64,000 nucleotides of DNA, taken from NCBI RefSeq assembly GCF_019925205.1, contig NC_083568.1, positions 13,948,393 through 14,012,392 on the forward strand. The letters are read 5' to 3'. Positions 21,991 through 34,317 of the stretch are shown piece after piece. Source of the stretch: Metopolophium dirhodum (lineage: Eukaryota > Arthropoda > Insecta > Hemiptera > Aphididae). Made by a program: the position numbers and the translations under genes. Within the stretch, counting starts at the first letter, position 1. Every line of letters begins with the position of its first letter. The notes under the pieces are model-generated. The model had not been told where the DNA came from and searched no databases. It saw only the letters and a list, made by a program, of their open reading frames with translations.

Positions 21991-22636
21991 TATTTTTTTA
22001 TTTCTATTTCATAAGATTTTAAAAAGTTTTAATAATATTATATATACAATTACATAAATATATTTTATGATTAATGAATAACAATGTTTAGTGTACACAC
22101 CTATAGTTATTAAATAATATAATATAAAAGTAAAAAATGAATAATTATATTAAACTTATTTAAAGCATGATGATACATCATATTAAAAACAGTGTTACAT
22201 AACTATTGATTAATAAAATTGCAATAGTTCTGATAATATTCATAGAACAGTTAGAAATTTGGAATATTTAGAGCAAATTATTGAATGTTTAGTGTTTAAT
22301 GACAAGGAGCTTTTATTGCCATATTTTTATTTTGGGGATTTTTTTCCCTAGATTCAAAAATACATATTATATTAACCACAAAAATAACATAAAAGTAGTT
22401 TACTTAATATTTCTTAACCCTTTTAAAGTTTTAAGTACACAATAATTAAATTAAGAACAGAATCCCAAGCATTAAATACACATCATATATATATGGACAA
22501 ATATAAACCTAGACACTTGTTGTGTGAATATTAATACAGGGAACCTATCCGTATACCTAATAAAAATGTACTTGTTAGAGTATTAGTATGGTATTATAAC
22601 TTTATAGGTACCATATTAGCATATTCTCATATAAAC
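21991..22636. other. AT-rich intron, nothing recognised
   Basis: No finger motif, repeat match or coding signal. ATATAAAC at 22629-22636 is the left duplication of the next element. Confidence 0.45.
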
Positions 22637-22813
22637 CAGGGCTTAAAATCAAAAATATTTTTCCGATTTTAGTTTAAGTTTCAGTTGTCGGCATTAATTT
22701 TTTATGATTTTGATTTCGGTTTCGGATAACAGTATTCTTTTTTTGGTTTTAAATACCGGTTTTTATTTTTTTTCGATTTTGTTTTCGGTATTGAATATTG
22801 GTTTCAAGCCCTG
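22637..22813. mobile_element. hAT-like short inverted-repeat element (177 bp)
   Basis: It starts CAGGGCTTAAAATC and ends GGTTTCAAGCCCTG. Perfect 8-bp duplications ATATAAAC lie at 22629-22636 and 22814-22821. The terminal CAGGGCTT is shared with the element at 8060, suggesting one hAT family. The inside is made of GATTTTGATTTCGG-like words. It is non-coding. Confidence 0.85.
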
Positions 22814-22821
22814 ATATAAAC

Positions 22822-23125
22822 ATCAACAAGAAACAACAAAATATAAAATAGATTTATGAATAATCACAGATATCTAAATACAGATATATGATAGTAAAAT
22901 ATAGGCCAAAGAAAAGAAAACACATAAATGAAAGATTTTACAATTTTTGATTAAAAAAAAAGATATAAATGTAATAAATGTCAACAAAAATTATAATTTA
23001 TTTATAAATATTATTATGTCAAAGAAGATACTGTGGGTATTATATAAATATTTAACATAGATTTGATAAAATTAATATAAATACATTTTAACATATATTA
23101 ACCATAATCAATAGGTTTATAATGT
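22822..23125. other. AT-rich intron, nothing recognised
   Basis: Plain AT-rich sequence between the small element and V9. Confidence 0.4.
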
Positions 23126-23252
23126 TTAATCATTCATGACAAATATAATATACTCAAATGTTGGTTTTATGCCACAATTAAATTGAATGTCTACCAATAG
23201 AAATTATACTTGTGTATAATCTTCCACAGTAGTTTGGGTACCAATGTGATCT
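23126..23252 (-). pseudogene. V9: decayed, truncated finger exon
   Basis: TTTTTCAG is followed by AG-ATC, and then one frame over P-N-Y-C-G-R-L-Y-T with R-H can be read. The first Cys is missing, a TAA follows R-H-S-I, and further frame changes lead to N-C-G-I-K-P-T-F-E-Y before the sequence gives out. Finger 2 is essentially gone. It is recognisable only by alignment with its neighbours. Confidence 0.65.
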
Positions 23253-23797
23253 CTGAAAAATACCTGAAAAATGTGTCTTTAGTCAACATATTTTTACAAT
23301 AAATTTAAATATCATATTTGCATTTTAATAACATATTATGTATATAATATACATATTACATAATACATAATACATATAGTGTTTTTTAAACCCACATATA
23401 AGTACAAAAGGTGTTTGATATTTTTGTTAATTTTTAAAAATAAACATAAATTACTGTTATATTTTTTATTGAACAGTGTAAATTGAATAAATTATAAATC
23501 TGAAAACAATTATGTATCTAGGTATAACAATCATTTTAATAAATACATAAAAATATTGACTTTTTGAAAACAATGAATATAGTGACTATTGCAAAAAAAA
23601 AAAAATATTACAATAATAATTAATATACATTAATTTGCCTGCTAATAATCCAAAATAAATACATATTAACTATGAAGTTTTAATGGTAAAATTTAGCGTG
23701 GTTGGCGAGAAATGCAAAGGGCAAGACCCACTAGATAAATAAGAAAAAATAATTTAAGAAATCATCCTGTATTATCTAACCAGTCTAAAATTATTTT
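23253..23797. other. AT-rich intron, nothing recognised
   Basis: Contains only AT-rich DNA and an A run near 23595. Confidence 0.45.
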
Positions 23798-24024
23798 TCA
23801 TGTGTTCGCGATTACTTTGTGAACACATATAACATGATTTTTCAAGTGATCTTTTCTTCCAAATGTTCGATAACAAATATTACATATAAATCGTTTATAA
23901 CCACATTCATGTTTCAAGTGATGTACTAATCTGGGTTTATGTGAATATCTTCGACAACAATTTGGACATGTAAACTTATATGAAATGGAAAGATTTGATT
24001 GTCTTCTGTATTCAGATTGAAGAC
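23798..24024 (-). CDS. lola: V10: terminal exon, divergent finger pair
   Basis: The acceptor is AATATTTAG and the exon starts GT-CTT-CAA-TCT. About 20 residues precede the fingers, rich in Ser and Arg (R-R-Q-S-N-L-S). Finger 1 is C-P-N-C-C-R-R-Y-S with H-H-L-K-H-E-C, so Cys spacing may be C-x2-C here. The linker is G-Y-K-R-F-I. Finger 2 is C-N-I-C-Y-R-T-F with H-V-I-C-V-H. The tail is K-V-I-A-N-T and TGA. It has no ATG at its start. It is one of the more divergent intact units, with the longest pre-finger tail in the left half. Confidence 0.8.
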
Positions 24025-24926
24025 CTAAATATTAAACAATTGATTAAACATTTACATATGAAAACAAAACTATATTGAATAATAATAAAAATAATAATAA
24101 TAGTGCGCTGACCGTGTTCATAAGGCATTGGAAAGCTAATATTATAATTATGATATTATGATTAAAAGGAAGTTTACCTACATAGGTATGTTGTATAAAT
24201 ATATGTCTAAATTATATCTATTCAGTCTATATAACGTGCTGGTAATAAAAGATAAGGCACCTATTAAAAAGGCAGGAGTAAAATGATAATTAATATAATA
24301 TATATGAACCACTTTAATATAAGGGATAAAAATATAGTAATAATTAGGATTATAATAATCAATTGTAACTAAAATGTTATCAATTTCATAAATCAGAATC
24401 TGATACTCAATATACTCTTACCTACTTATAATATTGTGTACCTTTAAACCTATTGTACATTTTACACTGAATAATTGAGAATAATTTCCAATTGATTTTA
24501 TTCTGTTAAACATCGTACAGTGTCTAATTATTATACAGTATATTATATACAAAAAAAGATAATATCTGATGACATTACAATTAACTGTATTCTGTAGGTA
24601 ACTATAAAGCAACAAAAAGTAAAGTTATAATGATATTTTCCATATTTTATTAAATTATAAACATATGCAGCAGTTAAATTAACAGGTACCAAACCAAACG
24701 CACTAGGAAATATTAATAAAAATAAACATAAAATAATCTTATTTCACAAATAAATTAGCATTTATTTACTTAAAATAATATACATTTTAAAATGTAAGGT
24801 GTCAATTAATTGCATAAGCTGTTTTGTGTTTATTAATGTACTTAGGCTTATACAAAATCATCAATCATGTATACAATAATAATATGATAGAATTCATAGT
24901 TTAAAGTGGTTCAACAAAACAGTCAA
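24025..24926. other. AT-rich intron, nothing recognised
   Basis: I see no finger motif or repeat. Small open frames here are chance. Confidence 0.45.
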
Positions 24927-25141
24927 TTACATTGTATCACACAAATAACTATGAATGATACCAAGATGACTTTTTAAAGTGCCTTTTTGGCTAAACTTTT
25001 TACTGCATAACCAACATGCAAATTGCTTGCGACCACCACATTCATAATTCACATGATTGAAGTAACTACCTTTGGACTTGTAGATTTTGTTACATGATTT
25101 ATTTGGGCACGTGTAACCGTCAGTTTTTTTTGATTTAGTCC
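24927..25141 (-). CDS. lola: V11: terminal exon, finger pair with C-x4-C
   Basis: TTTTTTCAG is followed by GG-ACT-AAA-TCA-AAA. A Lys-rich lead (K-S-K-K-T-D-G-Y-T) precedes finger 1, C-P-N-K-S-C-N-K-I-Y-K with N-H-V-N-Y-E-C. The linker is G-G-R-K-Q-F-A. Finger 2 is C-W-L-C-S-K-K-F with H-L-G-I-I-H. The tail is S-Y-L-C-D-T-M. The first Cys pair is one residue wider than in most of the array, and V12 and V13 share this. No start codon is needed, as this is a spliced tail. Confidence 0.82.
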
Positions 25142-25709
25142 CTGAAAAAAGATATTGAAATTAATAAAAATAAGCATTTATGTTTATTTTAATATTAGGT
25201 AGTTATAAATAAAAAGCTGATATGATAATATAAACTGATTCACAATTATGTATGCTGTATTAAATAAAATGTATATAATTTATTTACATACATCTAAATT
25301 TAAAAATAATATAATTAAAATAATAGATTTTATTATGCAAGGATATATTATAGTCAATGAGACAAATTATTTAATTATTTATTCTTATAATATTATACAT
25401 TTATATTCATAACTATACATGAAAAATAATTGCACCTATATTATGGGTATATAAAATTGCAAACATTGACACAGTGTGTTAACAGCAGTGGCCAGGCGTA
25501 AAAAATAATATTTTATTTAAATATAATAAACCAAATTATTTGTTTATATTCTAAGTATATAGGCATTATCTCGTTGTCTCCTATAATTTTTTGATACCAA
25601 TTAAGACTAAAATAATACTAATAATTTAAAATAGATATTAAATATTATATGATAGGACAAAAAAGATTAAAATATAATCATAATAATGGACACATAATTA
25701 AATTAAACT
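25142..25709. other. AT-rich intron, nothing recognised
   Basis: No signal beyond AT-rich tracts. Confidence 0.45.
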
Positions 25710-25903
25710 TTATCCGATAACTTTATGGATTATGGCTAAATGATTTTTCAAAGTGACTTTTTGTGAAAAATTTTTAGAACATATATGACATTTAAATCGT
25801 CTTTGTCCTCCACATTCAAATTTTAGATGGTTATTCAAGCTTGTTTTCAATTTATATACACGTTTGCATGATACAGTAGGACAGTTATAATATTGGATAG
25901 TCC
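25710..25903 (-). CDS. lola: V12: terminal exon, finger pair with C-x4-C
   Basis: The acceptor is a long T run then CAG, and the exon starts GG-ACT-ATC. It reads Y-N-C-P-T-V-S-C-K-R-V-Y-K-L-K with N-H-L-K-F-E-C, G-G-Q-R-R-F-K, finger 2 C-H-I-C-S-K-N-F-S-Q-K with H-L-A-I-I-H, then K-V-I-G and TAA. It is the nearest relative of V13, with the same G-G linker and H-L-A-I-I-H end. Confidence 0.84.
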
Positions 25904-27458
25904 CTGAAAAAAAAAGAATATATTAGTATTTGCAGTAGGCATGTTATTATATCACTTTATAAATAACATACTAGTTTCATATTCAAATTAGACTTTAGCA
26001 GTCATCTATGTATATAAATGGTTTAATGTACAAACTATATAATTATAAAAGCACAATGCAGCATGAAAAGTGAAAATAAGTAATAAAATATAATACACCC
26101 ATCTAACTATGTTTAATATAATAGTTATATGATTTACTCATTTATTATAAACAAATAGGTAATTAATGATTAATTTCCTTATTTTGATTTTATCAGCTGA
26201 AAATCTGAAATCATTAGACAAATTATGTGAATATCCTGTGAATGTAATAATCATGAACACAATATTATTATATTATACAATCAATGGTATTATTTATAGT
26301 TTATAAAAAGTTAACAGCATAAAAATTATAATTATACAATTTAGATAAGTGTTAACTATTTTTACATTTTTATTTAATAAATAAAAGTTTCTAAATACAA
26401 AGATTGTTTGATAATATAAAATTATTTTTTATTCACAATGTATAGGTAGGTAAGTTGTGTTAAATAAAATGTACATAGGACACATAAATCTAAAGGACAA
26501 AACCAATTTTATTAGAAATAATTGATTTTATTATGCAAAGTGCAAACATAACATAAGTTTTTATCATATTGTATAATACTTATATTATGAGGTTTACTCA
26601 ATTTTAGTCAAGATGCCAAATTATTAAATTATTTATTCTTATAATATTAAACATTTATATTCACAGCTATACACAGAAATAGAATTTTACCTATATTATC
26701 TGAACATACAATTATACATAATATTTACCTACTCAGTATAACTTATAACTAAGGCCAAAAATTATATGCCCTAAAAAACTATAAAATATGTATGCAGTTA
26801 TACCCTAAAAATTATCAAAATATGCCCTTAAAATATGCTCTGAAAAAAAAAATTTTATTGTAAAAAATGATTAAATGATTATTTTTTTTATGTATTATAC
26901 CATTCATTGCCAATGAATAATGATTTACACAAATGTGTGGTATTAAAAAAATTAAAAAATTAAAATTAAAGTAATAATTAATTAATAATAAGTTAAACAA
27001 AAACATGAGTGACTATTGATGTGACTACGACTAGTGTTAGAAGTTTTCACTTTTACCTCTTTTCATAAATGAGTTGAAATACCCATAATAAGGTATTTGA
27101 GTGAAACAAATTAATATTTTGTGATTCCCGAGTTTTCAATATCTTAAACATGCTCCAAAAATATACTAAAAGCTAAAATATGCCCTAAAAATGCAAAAAT
27201 ACCATAATATGCAAAAATATGCAAAATAAAATGTTGTATACAGCATCATTAGGTTATAAAACAAATTTTGGTATAAACTAGCTATTTTTTGACCAACCAA
27301 AAAAATATACAAATGCATAAAAGTATTGGCCCTACTTATAACAGTCAATATAATGCTTAAAAATGTATAATAGATATTAGATACCTATTATAGTTTATAC
27401 TTAAAGATTTAAATATAATAATACAAATCTTTTTTTTTCTGGCATGATATTTACCTAT
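25904..27458. other. Long AT-rich intron
   Basis: About 26740-27240 has many ATATGCCCTAAAA and ATATGCAAAA words, as at the left edge of the window. This may be an eroded repeat, but I see no ends. No gene is visible. Confidence 0.4.
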
Positions 27459-27658
27459 TTAATTAAACGTAATTAACTTATGAATTATAGCTAAATGAGA
27501 TTTTAAAGTGCATTTTCGTGAAAAAGTTTTACAACATAAATGACATTGGAATTGTCTTTTTCCTCCACATTCATATTTTAGATGTTTGTTTAAGCTGCTC
27601 TTTAATTTATATACACGGTTGCATGCTATGGCAGGACAAACATAATATTGATTCGTTC
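27459..27658 (-). CDS. lola: V13: terminal exon, finger pair with C-x4-C
   Basis: TTTTTTTCAG is followed by GA-ACG-AAT-CAA. It reads Y-V-C-P-A-I-A-C-N-R-V-Y-K-L-K with K-H-L-K-Y-E-C, G-G-K-R-Q-F-Q, finger 2 C-H-L-C-C-K-T-F-S-R-K with H-L-A-I-I-H, then K-L-I-T-F-N and TAA. All eight ligands are present and there is an extra Cys after the second C-x2-C. A plus-strand open frame over the same bases is only its mirror. Confidence 0.84.
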
Positions 27659-28189
27659 CTGAAAAAAAAAAAGAATTATATTAATACTTGTATAATATTT
27701 AAACTTTATCACTTTATAAATTGATATTTTATTTGGTTTTATATATAAATTTTATTTTATCTATGTATATAAACCGGATGTATTCAAACTTTTTCATCTT
27801 ATGGCTGCTTTGGGTATTCATAATATTTTGATAGCTCCCAAATTATTAATGTTAAAAAAAAATATTGAAATTTCATGTACAATAATAATAATATGACCAA
27901 AGTACTAAAAATAAAACTTTAAATTACCATTTAATTAACTAACTACGTGTGTTTTGTTATAGTTTCCATAATTCCTATAGTAATTATAACTTAATATTAC
28001 ATTCATTTTAGTTTCCAGTTCTTTGACTCGGTTCCCTTTACCAAATTCAGTGACACAGTTTCAATACCTCTGATATAAACTGTTAAATTATATAAGCACA
28101 ATACAGCATAGTGAAAATAAGAAATAATATATAATATATTATATAACTATAGTAATTATGTAACCCTAACCTCACCTTCAGTTTTAAGT
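27659..28189. other. AT-rich intron, nothing definite
   Basis: A less AT-rich part at 28000-28080 (TTCTTTGACTCGGTTCCCTT) has no recognisable identity. Confidence 0.4.
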
Positions 28190-28978
28190 ACAAGTAAAGA
28201 ATATACAAAGTGGGTAAGTGGATTTTGTCCTGCTGTACAGTAGGTTACAAGTGGGCCACTGTATAATGGATGGTATTAAATTTTAATTCAATGATTCATT
28301 TATTATATTTTATTTTTATTTATTGTATACGAATAAACGATTCAGAGCGGAGACGGTTTGTTAGCCTGGATATTTATATTGTTATTACTTGTTATTAATA
28401 CGGTAGCCGGTAAGTTGAATTAATAATATAAAATTACAACAAAATAACTAAAATCGTTATTCTTGGTTATTTAATATGTAATTTTATCGTCGAACATAAA
28501 ATAAGAAACCGTTTTTATATTTTTTTAGATTTCTTGGTTACAGAATAACCTACTTATGTGGAACCTTGTTTTAAATTTTCAATCCTTCGCTATAAAAGTG
28601 ACATAGCTGTACATTTTATACATTTTTAACTACAAAATTAAATTTAACAAATGTTGTTGAAATCAAACATTAAATTTAAAAAAAATTTGTGCTTATGTAA
28701 TTTTTATATTTATTAACTTATAATGTAATAATATATCAGGAGCCTTGAATTAAATTTTCGCGCTTTTTGACCCGGAAAATAAAATTTTATTGACATTTAT
28801 AGAAAAATTAATTTTATAATGTCCGTAAACACCTCAAACTAGTCAAAATATTTTGAAAATTTTAACAAGTATAGAAGCATTTTTACTGTCTCAAAAGGTG
28901 ATGACACACAAAAAAAAAACCACATAAATCATTCTAAAATCAATACACTCATCACTCCACTCAGAATCTAAAATGATA
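28190..28978 (+). repeat. Repeat A, plus-strand copy
   Basis: It runs from CAAAGTGGGTAAGTGGATTT through CTGTACAGTAGGTTACAAGT and ACGGTAGCCGGTAAGTTGAA to CACTCAGAATCTAAAATG. It has the two ends of the 21 kb copy in the opposite orientation but a different internal stretch, so the family has subtypes. Confidence 0.65.
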
Positions 28979-30152
28979 ATTTATTAATTTACAAACTACT
29001 TTTACATTTTATTTAACAAATAAAATTATTAAGTGTTGAAACTAGTAGATATGTATAATTTATAATTAATAAATAAGTATTTGATTTAGATTAATATCAT
29101 AGATAAATTTTAAACATAAAATATTAATAGAATATATAATGAGGGTTGATTAAATACATATACGTCATATTGGGATAATATATTAACTACTTGAACAATT
29201 TATGCTGTACATTACAACTTACAGTACACATACTGAGTACTGATAAATATATCTGAGATACACAATAAAACCAAATTAACAAAAGCACAAATTGCTTTTA
29301 TAATAGTTATGGTGAATTGAAATTTGTAACCACTTTGATTAAAATCAAATACTTTTTTAATACTTAGCAAACAGATTTCTTCTTAATACCTATATTTAAA
29401 ATAACAATAAGAATGTCATGTATGGTAATAATAATATAGTCTACTTGTAAAACAATATGTTTTATCAATTAGCACTAAATTATATTTATTAATTTTAATT
29501 AAGTATTGAATATTTATATAGCATAATATAAAATAAATAATAATTTCTAACCTAAAACTATAATCCATTTTTAATAGCAAATTAGACATTTTCATTTAAA
29601 ATAGTCATACAGTATAATTCATAATAAATAGGTTTATAACCAGATTAATGTATAAAATACAAGTAACTTATTTTCTTTTATTTATTTAGAAAAACAATTA
29701 TTTACAATATGTAATCTGTATATAGAAAACACAATATACATTCAATTTACAAGGCTTCATAGCTTGAATAAAGGCGTCCACTAACATTACTTCAACCCTT
29801 ATCAACTTAAAAATAAAGCACAAATTACAGTATTAACATATTATTACATACACAAATCAGTAACTGGATTATCAGCTGATTTGTGATTAATTAAATAGTA
29901 GATACCTTCTGAAAATATTATTGTTTTAATATTATTCAATTGTTTTTGGACGTTGTACAATAAAATTATTCTTGATGATTAGGTGGGGCTTTTGTACGTT
30001 AAATTTTGTAGTTAAATCAGATAAAAATTGTATTATTCTAGAAATAGATAGGTATATCAATAAAATATATAACTATTACAGTACTACATGTACATGTAAA
30101 ATACTAGTTAAATATATACCTAATAAATAGTATCATATAATTATGTATTTAT
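28979..30152. other. AT-rich intron, nothing recognised
   Basis: No coding signal. About 29540-29640 faintly recalls a finger exon (TAGCAAATTAGACATTTTCA), but it has no Cys pairs and I do not call it. Confidence 0.4.
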
Positions 30153-30364
30153 TTATTTAATAAGACATTTATGAATGGTAGCAGCGTGTCCTTGCATGGC
30201 TGATTTTTGTTTGAAAGCCTTTGAACAGCATGGACAATGGAATCTCCTCAAATCTCCACATTCATATTGTATATGTCGATTTAAGGTGTTAGAAAATTTA
30301 TAACTTTTACCACAATTGTTAGGGCAAAAGTGACGAGTTTTCTTTGATTGATGGTTATCATACC
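30153..30364 (-). CDS. lola: V14: terminal exon, C2HC + C2H2 finger pair
   Basis: The acceptor is TTTTAATTTCAG, and the exon starts GG-TAT-GAT-AAC-CAT. A basic lead (H-Q-S-K-K-T-R-H-F) precedes finger 1, C-P-N-N-C-G-K-S-Y-K-F-S with R-H-I-Q-Y-E-C. The linker is G-D-L-R-R-F-H. Finger 2 is C-P-C-C-S-K-A-F-K-Q-K with H-A-A-T-I-H. The tail is K-C-L-I-K. The open frame continues upstream into the intron by chance. Gly-Asp in place of Gly-Gly or Gly-Val makes the linker distinctive. Confidence 0.85.
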
Positions 30365-31974
30365 CTGAAATTAAAATTTGAATTAAACTTAGGTAATTTA
30401 TATATAAATATTTTATAATATATAGATTTTCAATGTTTTGAACAGTTTTACTTATAAACAATGTCATAATTTTAAATGTTATTTACATTTATTGTATTTG
30501 TGTTGTTTGAAATAATTTAAACACAAGTGCACAACCTACTTGATTTATCCTAATAGTAATAATAATACTACTCACAATAAAATTGAATGAAAAAGCATAG
30601 TTTTTATCATACATTTGTTAAGTGATAATTACAAAAAATTGCTCTACAATATATTAATTGAACTTCCAGGTAAAAATCTAGATAAATATAATTTAAAAAA
30701 AAAATAATAGCAATATTAATGGATATAAATAGTATTATTCATTTCTTAATGTACAGTATGTACACTGATAATAATGATATTATAGTAACAAATACATAAT
30801 ATTATTTATATATTAATGTATTACCCTATTTTGAATTATATTAAATTAACATTATAATTACTAATTACGTATATTGTTTATAAAATGTATACAATATACA
30901 AATATATGAGTTGATAAGATAGTGCCATTTCCTTGGACAATAAAATATGTTCTACTAATATCAAAAGGTTTCTTGGATGAATATTATTTTTAAATGCAGT
31001 CACTGCTTATTTGACTCACATTGGGGCCCAAGCATATGAGTTTATTAACCGAGTGACTCAAGAGAAAAGGCCAAGAATAAAATATATATGACGTATATGA
31101 TGATAAAAAGGTATATAAGTGAAATAGAGAAATTAGGGCTTAGGCTACTAATTTACTACTACTATGCAGTTATAAATATTCATTATTATTTACTCATATA
31201 TTTATTTATTATGTGTTTAATTATATTTATATATAGATTACATAAAAATAAACATATAGTTCAAAAATATGATGATATAATATAAACAACTTAAAGAACA
31301 GCTAAGATCTATTAATGTTTGTTGAGTAAACTGATAAATTGGAGACAACGATGAATTTTATGGTGGGAGAGATCGTCGGGATCCTGACTGAGAAATTCAG
31401 CTATAAATTGGACATAATAGTATGTATTTTACTATCAGAGAAAAATCAATAAAATATTTAAAAAAATGCTTGATTATTAGTTATTCGTCCAATATGTTTT
31501 TTTAACAAACCTCATTAACCAGTATATTGAGTCCAATAGAAAAATTGTTTTCTATGTGGTACTATGGAAATGTAGGTGCATATCGTGATTATCCTATTTA
31601 AGTACAACAGATGAATGAATCATTTAATTGTGAATCCAATGAGCGCAACTACTGTATAAAACAGTGATGCCTTCCCGTGGCTGTTTTTGTGTTAACATGT
31701 TTTTTTTACATCATATGGCATAAGGGCAAGCAACAAGTAGATACAATATGGTAATGAAATATTAAATTTAAATTATTGGTGGGCTGCACGAAGGCAATTG
31801 CTAACTGGTATAAAAGAACAAAAACTAATTAATCACTATAGCTTTTATTTTAATTTAATTGTACTATTTAATACTATAAAAATTATTTATATGTTTTAAA
31901 AATTGAATGGTTTTCAAATTAAAGTGTTTCATATTCAACTATATCTAAAACAAAATACATTTTTCAAATAACAA
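30365..31974. other. Long AT-rich intron, nothing recognised
   Basis: No finger motif or repeat ends. A slightly GC-richer part lies at 31345-31400. The plus-strand open frame at 31088-31285 is low-complexity and is not called. Confidence 0.4.
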
Positions 31975-32171
31975 TTAAGATATAATTTGATGTATTAATG
32001 CTAAGTGTGACTTCAGATTAGTGTTCTGTGAAAATTTTTTACTGCACAGGTTACAAGAGAATGTTTTTTTACCACCGCATTCAAAAAATAAATGTCGTTT
32101 AAGGGTATATTTGTTCTTGTACGATTTACCACATTCTTTTGGGCACTTAAATCTTTGACCGGCACAAAAAT
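31975..32171 (-). CDS. lola: V15: terminal exon, C2HC + C2H2 finger pair
   Basis: The acceptor is TTTATTCTTTGCAG, and the exon starts AT-TTT-TGT-GCC-GGT. It reads R-F-K-C-P-K-E-C-G-K-S-Y-K-N-K with R-H-L-F-F-E-C, G-G-K-K-T-F-S, finger 2 C-N-L-C-S-K-K-F-S-Q-N with H-L-A-L-I-H, then Q-I-I-S and TAA. All ligands are present. It has no ATG. It is the last unit, going right, with the short (x12) first finger. Confidence 0.84.
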
Positions 32172-33392
32172 CTGCAAAGAATAAATCAGTGTTTAAATCA
32201 TTAACAATAACACATAATTCATATTTAAAAATAGACTAGATACAAACAAATCAAAGATAATATAATATTATAAAATTAGTACACAACATAAGTAGGGTTC
32301 AGATTTTGAGGTTTTAATAGTATAAGAAGCAAAAAAAAAAAATGTAAAATAAGGTTTGTTCTATTTTAATAGAAATGAAATAAAATAAATTTATAAATAA
32401 CAATTATTTCTATAGGTTTTGTTTAATTATTTGTGTTTAAATATGAACCCTAGTAATTAAGGATAATTTTATTATATAACTAAAATCACTTATAAAAACC
32501 AATTTTAGAAAAAAAAAATATTGTTTTTAGTCATGAAATAATTTAATAATTGATAAAGAAAACATTGATAAATGCAATAATAAATATTGGTTTCATTGTT
32601 TCATCATTTAACTTTAAAGAATAAGTTAATAATAAAATCCTGTTAAAATAGTCTTAAGATACCACTATGGCAGTATGTAGCTAAGTTTGAAAATGAAATA
32701 GTTAACATGGGGGGCACTTACAAAATTATAAAATCTAACAATGTACCACGATGTATCAATCTCAAAATGGAATTCCACCTACCAATTTAACTACTGTACA
32801 TTTATAAATTTAATATTACCTATTGAAAGTAAATATACTACAAAATGTATATAAAAAAGTATTTAAGGGTTTATACATTTGTATTGCTTTCAGCTCATTC
32901 TAAATACATTTTTTCAATAGTAATAAAAATACAATGAATTTTGGACATTTGGAAATTCCTCAACCGAAGATAACTTGTACATTTTAGCATCATACAACAG
33001 ACAATTTTCATTTATAATTTATGTACTGTTTAATAATTAAAATATTATCTTAGTAAATAATGGTAAGAAATAACAATTGCCTAGTCATAGTACATCAATG
33101 ATATATTTAAAATTATTTATAATTTAAACAATATATTATGTAAGTAATTTTTAAATTGTCATCATAAACGTTAGATATGGTTATTATGAAGTTAAAATAT
33201 GCTTTTAAATCTTAAACTATAATACAAATCTAAATATGAATATCATCAATTTTCAAAGTATCAAGTTATGAATAGTTCTGGAAAATTGATTTATTCACAA
33301 AAACATATTTTTAAATTTTCAGATAATACCTGTATAAATGTATTTGAAATTTTTGAATTATTTATAAAAAAATGTTTGTATGTATCAAATAC
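32172..33392. other. AT-rich intron containing one small element
   Basis: Apart from the inverted-repeat piece at 32293-32452, I see only AT-rich sequence. Confidence 0.4.
32293..32452. mobile_element. Small inverted-repeat element related to 4363-4880
   Basis: The ends TAGGGTTCAGATTTTGAGG and TTTAAATATGAACCCTA are similar to those at 4363 and 4880. I could not match an 8-bp duplication at its flanks, so it may be old or rearranged. Confidence 0.5.
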
Positions 33393-33605
33393 TTAAACAT
33401 ATTCAAGGACTTTATGAATTAAAAGAACATGTCTCTTCATGTTCGTTTTTACTGTAAAACGTTTTGGACAATATATGCATTTGAACTGAGGATCGATACC
33501 ACATTCATATGTTAAATGTCTCTTTAAGCTTGATTTACGTTTTTTTTCCTGTATAATATCGACCACAATTGTTCTGACAGAATAAAGGATCTGGTAATAG
33601 ATGTT
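33393..33605 (-). pseudogene. V16: finger exon broken by one extra base
   Basis: The acceptor TAATTTCAG and start AA-CAT-CTA-TTA-CCA-GAT-CCT are intact. The frame reads C-Q-N-N-C-G-R-Y-Y-T-G-K and then stops at TAA, because a run of eight A (plus-strand T at 33530-33537) puts the rest out of frame. Beyond the run everything is well preserved one frame over: R-K-S-S-L-K-R-H, Y-E-C, finger 2 C-I-Y-C with H-V-L-L-I-H, then a stop at 33393. It is either a very recent mutation or a base-count error in the assembly. It is the first unit with the longer finger 1. Confidence 0.8.
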
Positions 33606-34317
33606 CTGAAATTACAATTTATAAATTAGATACAATATACAAACCTAAGATACATTTAAAATTTTAAGCAAATAAATACAATATTGAATACATACATATA
33701 ATATACAATACATTAATTTGTTACACAAATTATGATGATGATTATAAAAGTATAATTGTAAAAAAAATATTGTTGAAATACTGGAATATATTACTGAGTA
33801 CTGACATAATACTACAAAATATAGCAAGCAAACACAAAGGTAAAATACTATAAGACTATAGGTTTATCAGGATTTGCTTGGTATTCCAGCAAATATCTAT
33901 AAAATGTACTAGCCTTTTAACTTTTTCATTCTGCAAAAGGATAAAATAACAATTTATTTAATTTTACCAAATCAATTTATCTGTATTTTATTTTATTATT
34001 CATGTCTTAACATTTGTATTATAACATTCCAGCATTATTGGGTAAATATCAACATTTAGAAAAATAAAACTTCAAATGTAAACATTAAAAAAAATAATAA
34101 ATACAGAATAATAAACATTCAATAAAAACAATCATATAAAACTACAATTTATTAAAAAAATATTAATTTAGTTAAGTTTTCCTACATAATTCTGTTTATT
34201 TAATGCAACAACACTATTAGACGAAAAAGTTCCTTACCTAAAAATTTAAACATACTTATATTTTTGTTGGAAACTTTGGTTTATACTAAAATATATATTT
34301 AATATTAATTTGTATAA
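33606..34317. other. AT-rich intron, nothing recognised
   Basis: No motif, repeat or element ends seen. Confidence 0.45.

Noticed and set aside
27518..27724. Plus-strand open frame over V13
   Set aside because: It is a mirror frame with no recognisable feature.
29540..29640. Faint resemblance to a finger exon
   Set aside because: No Cys pair, no acceptor and no frame. The likeness rests on a few AT-rich words.
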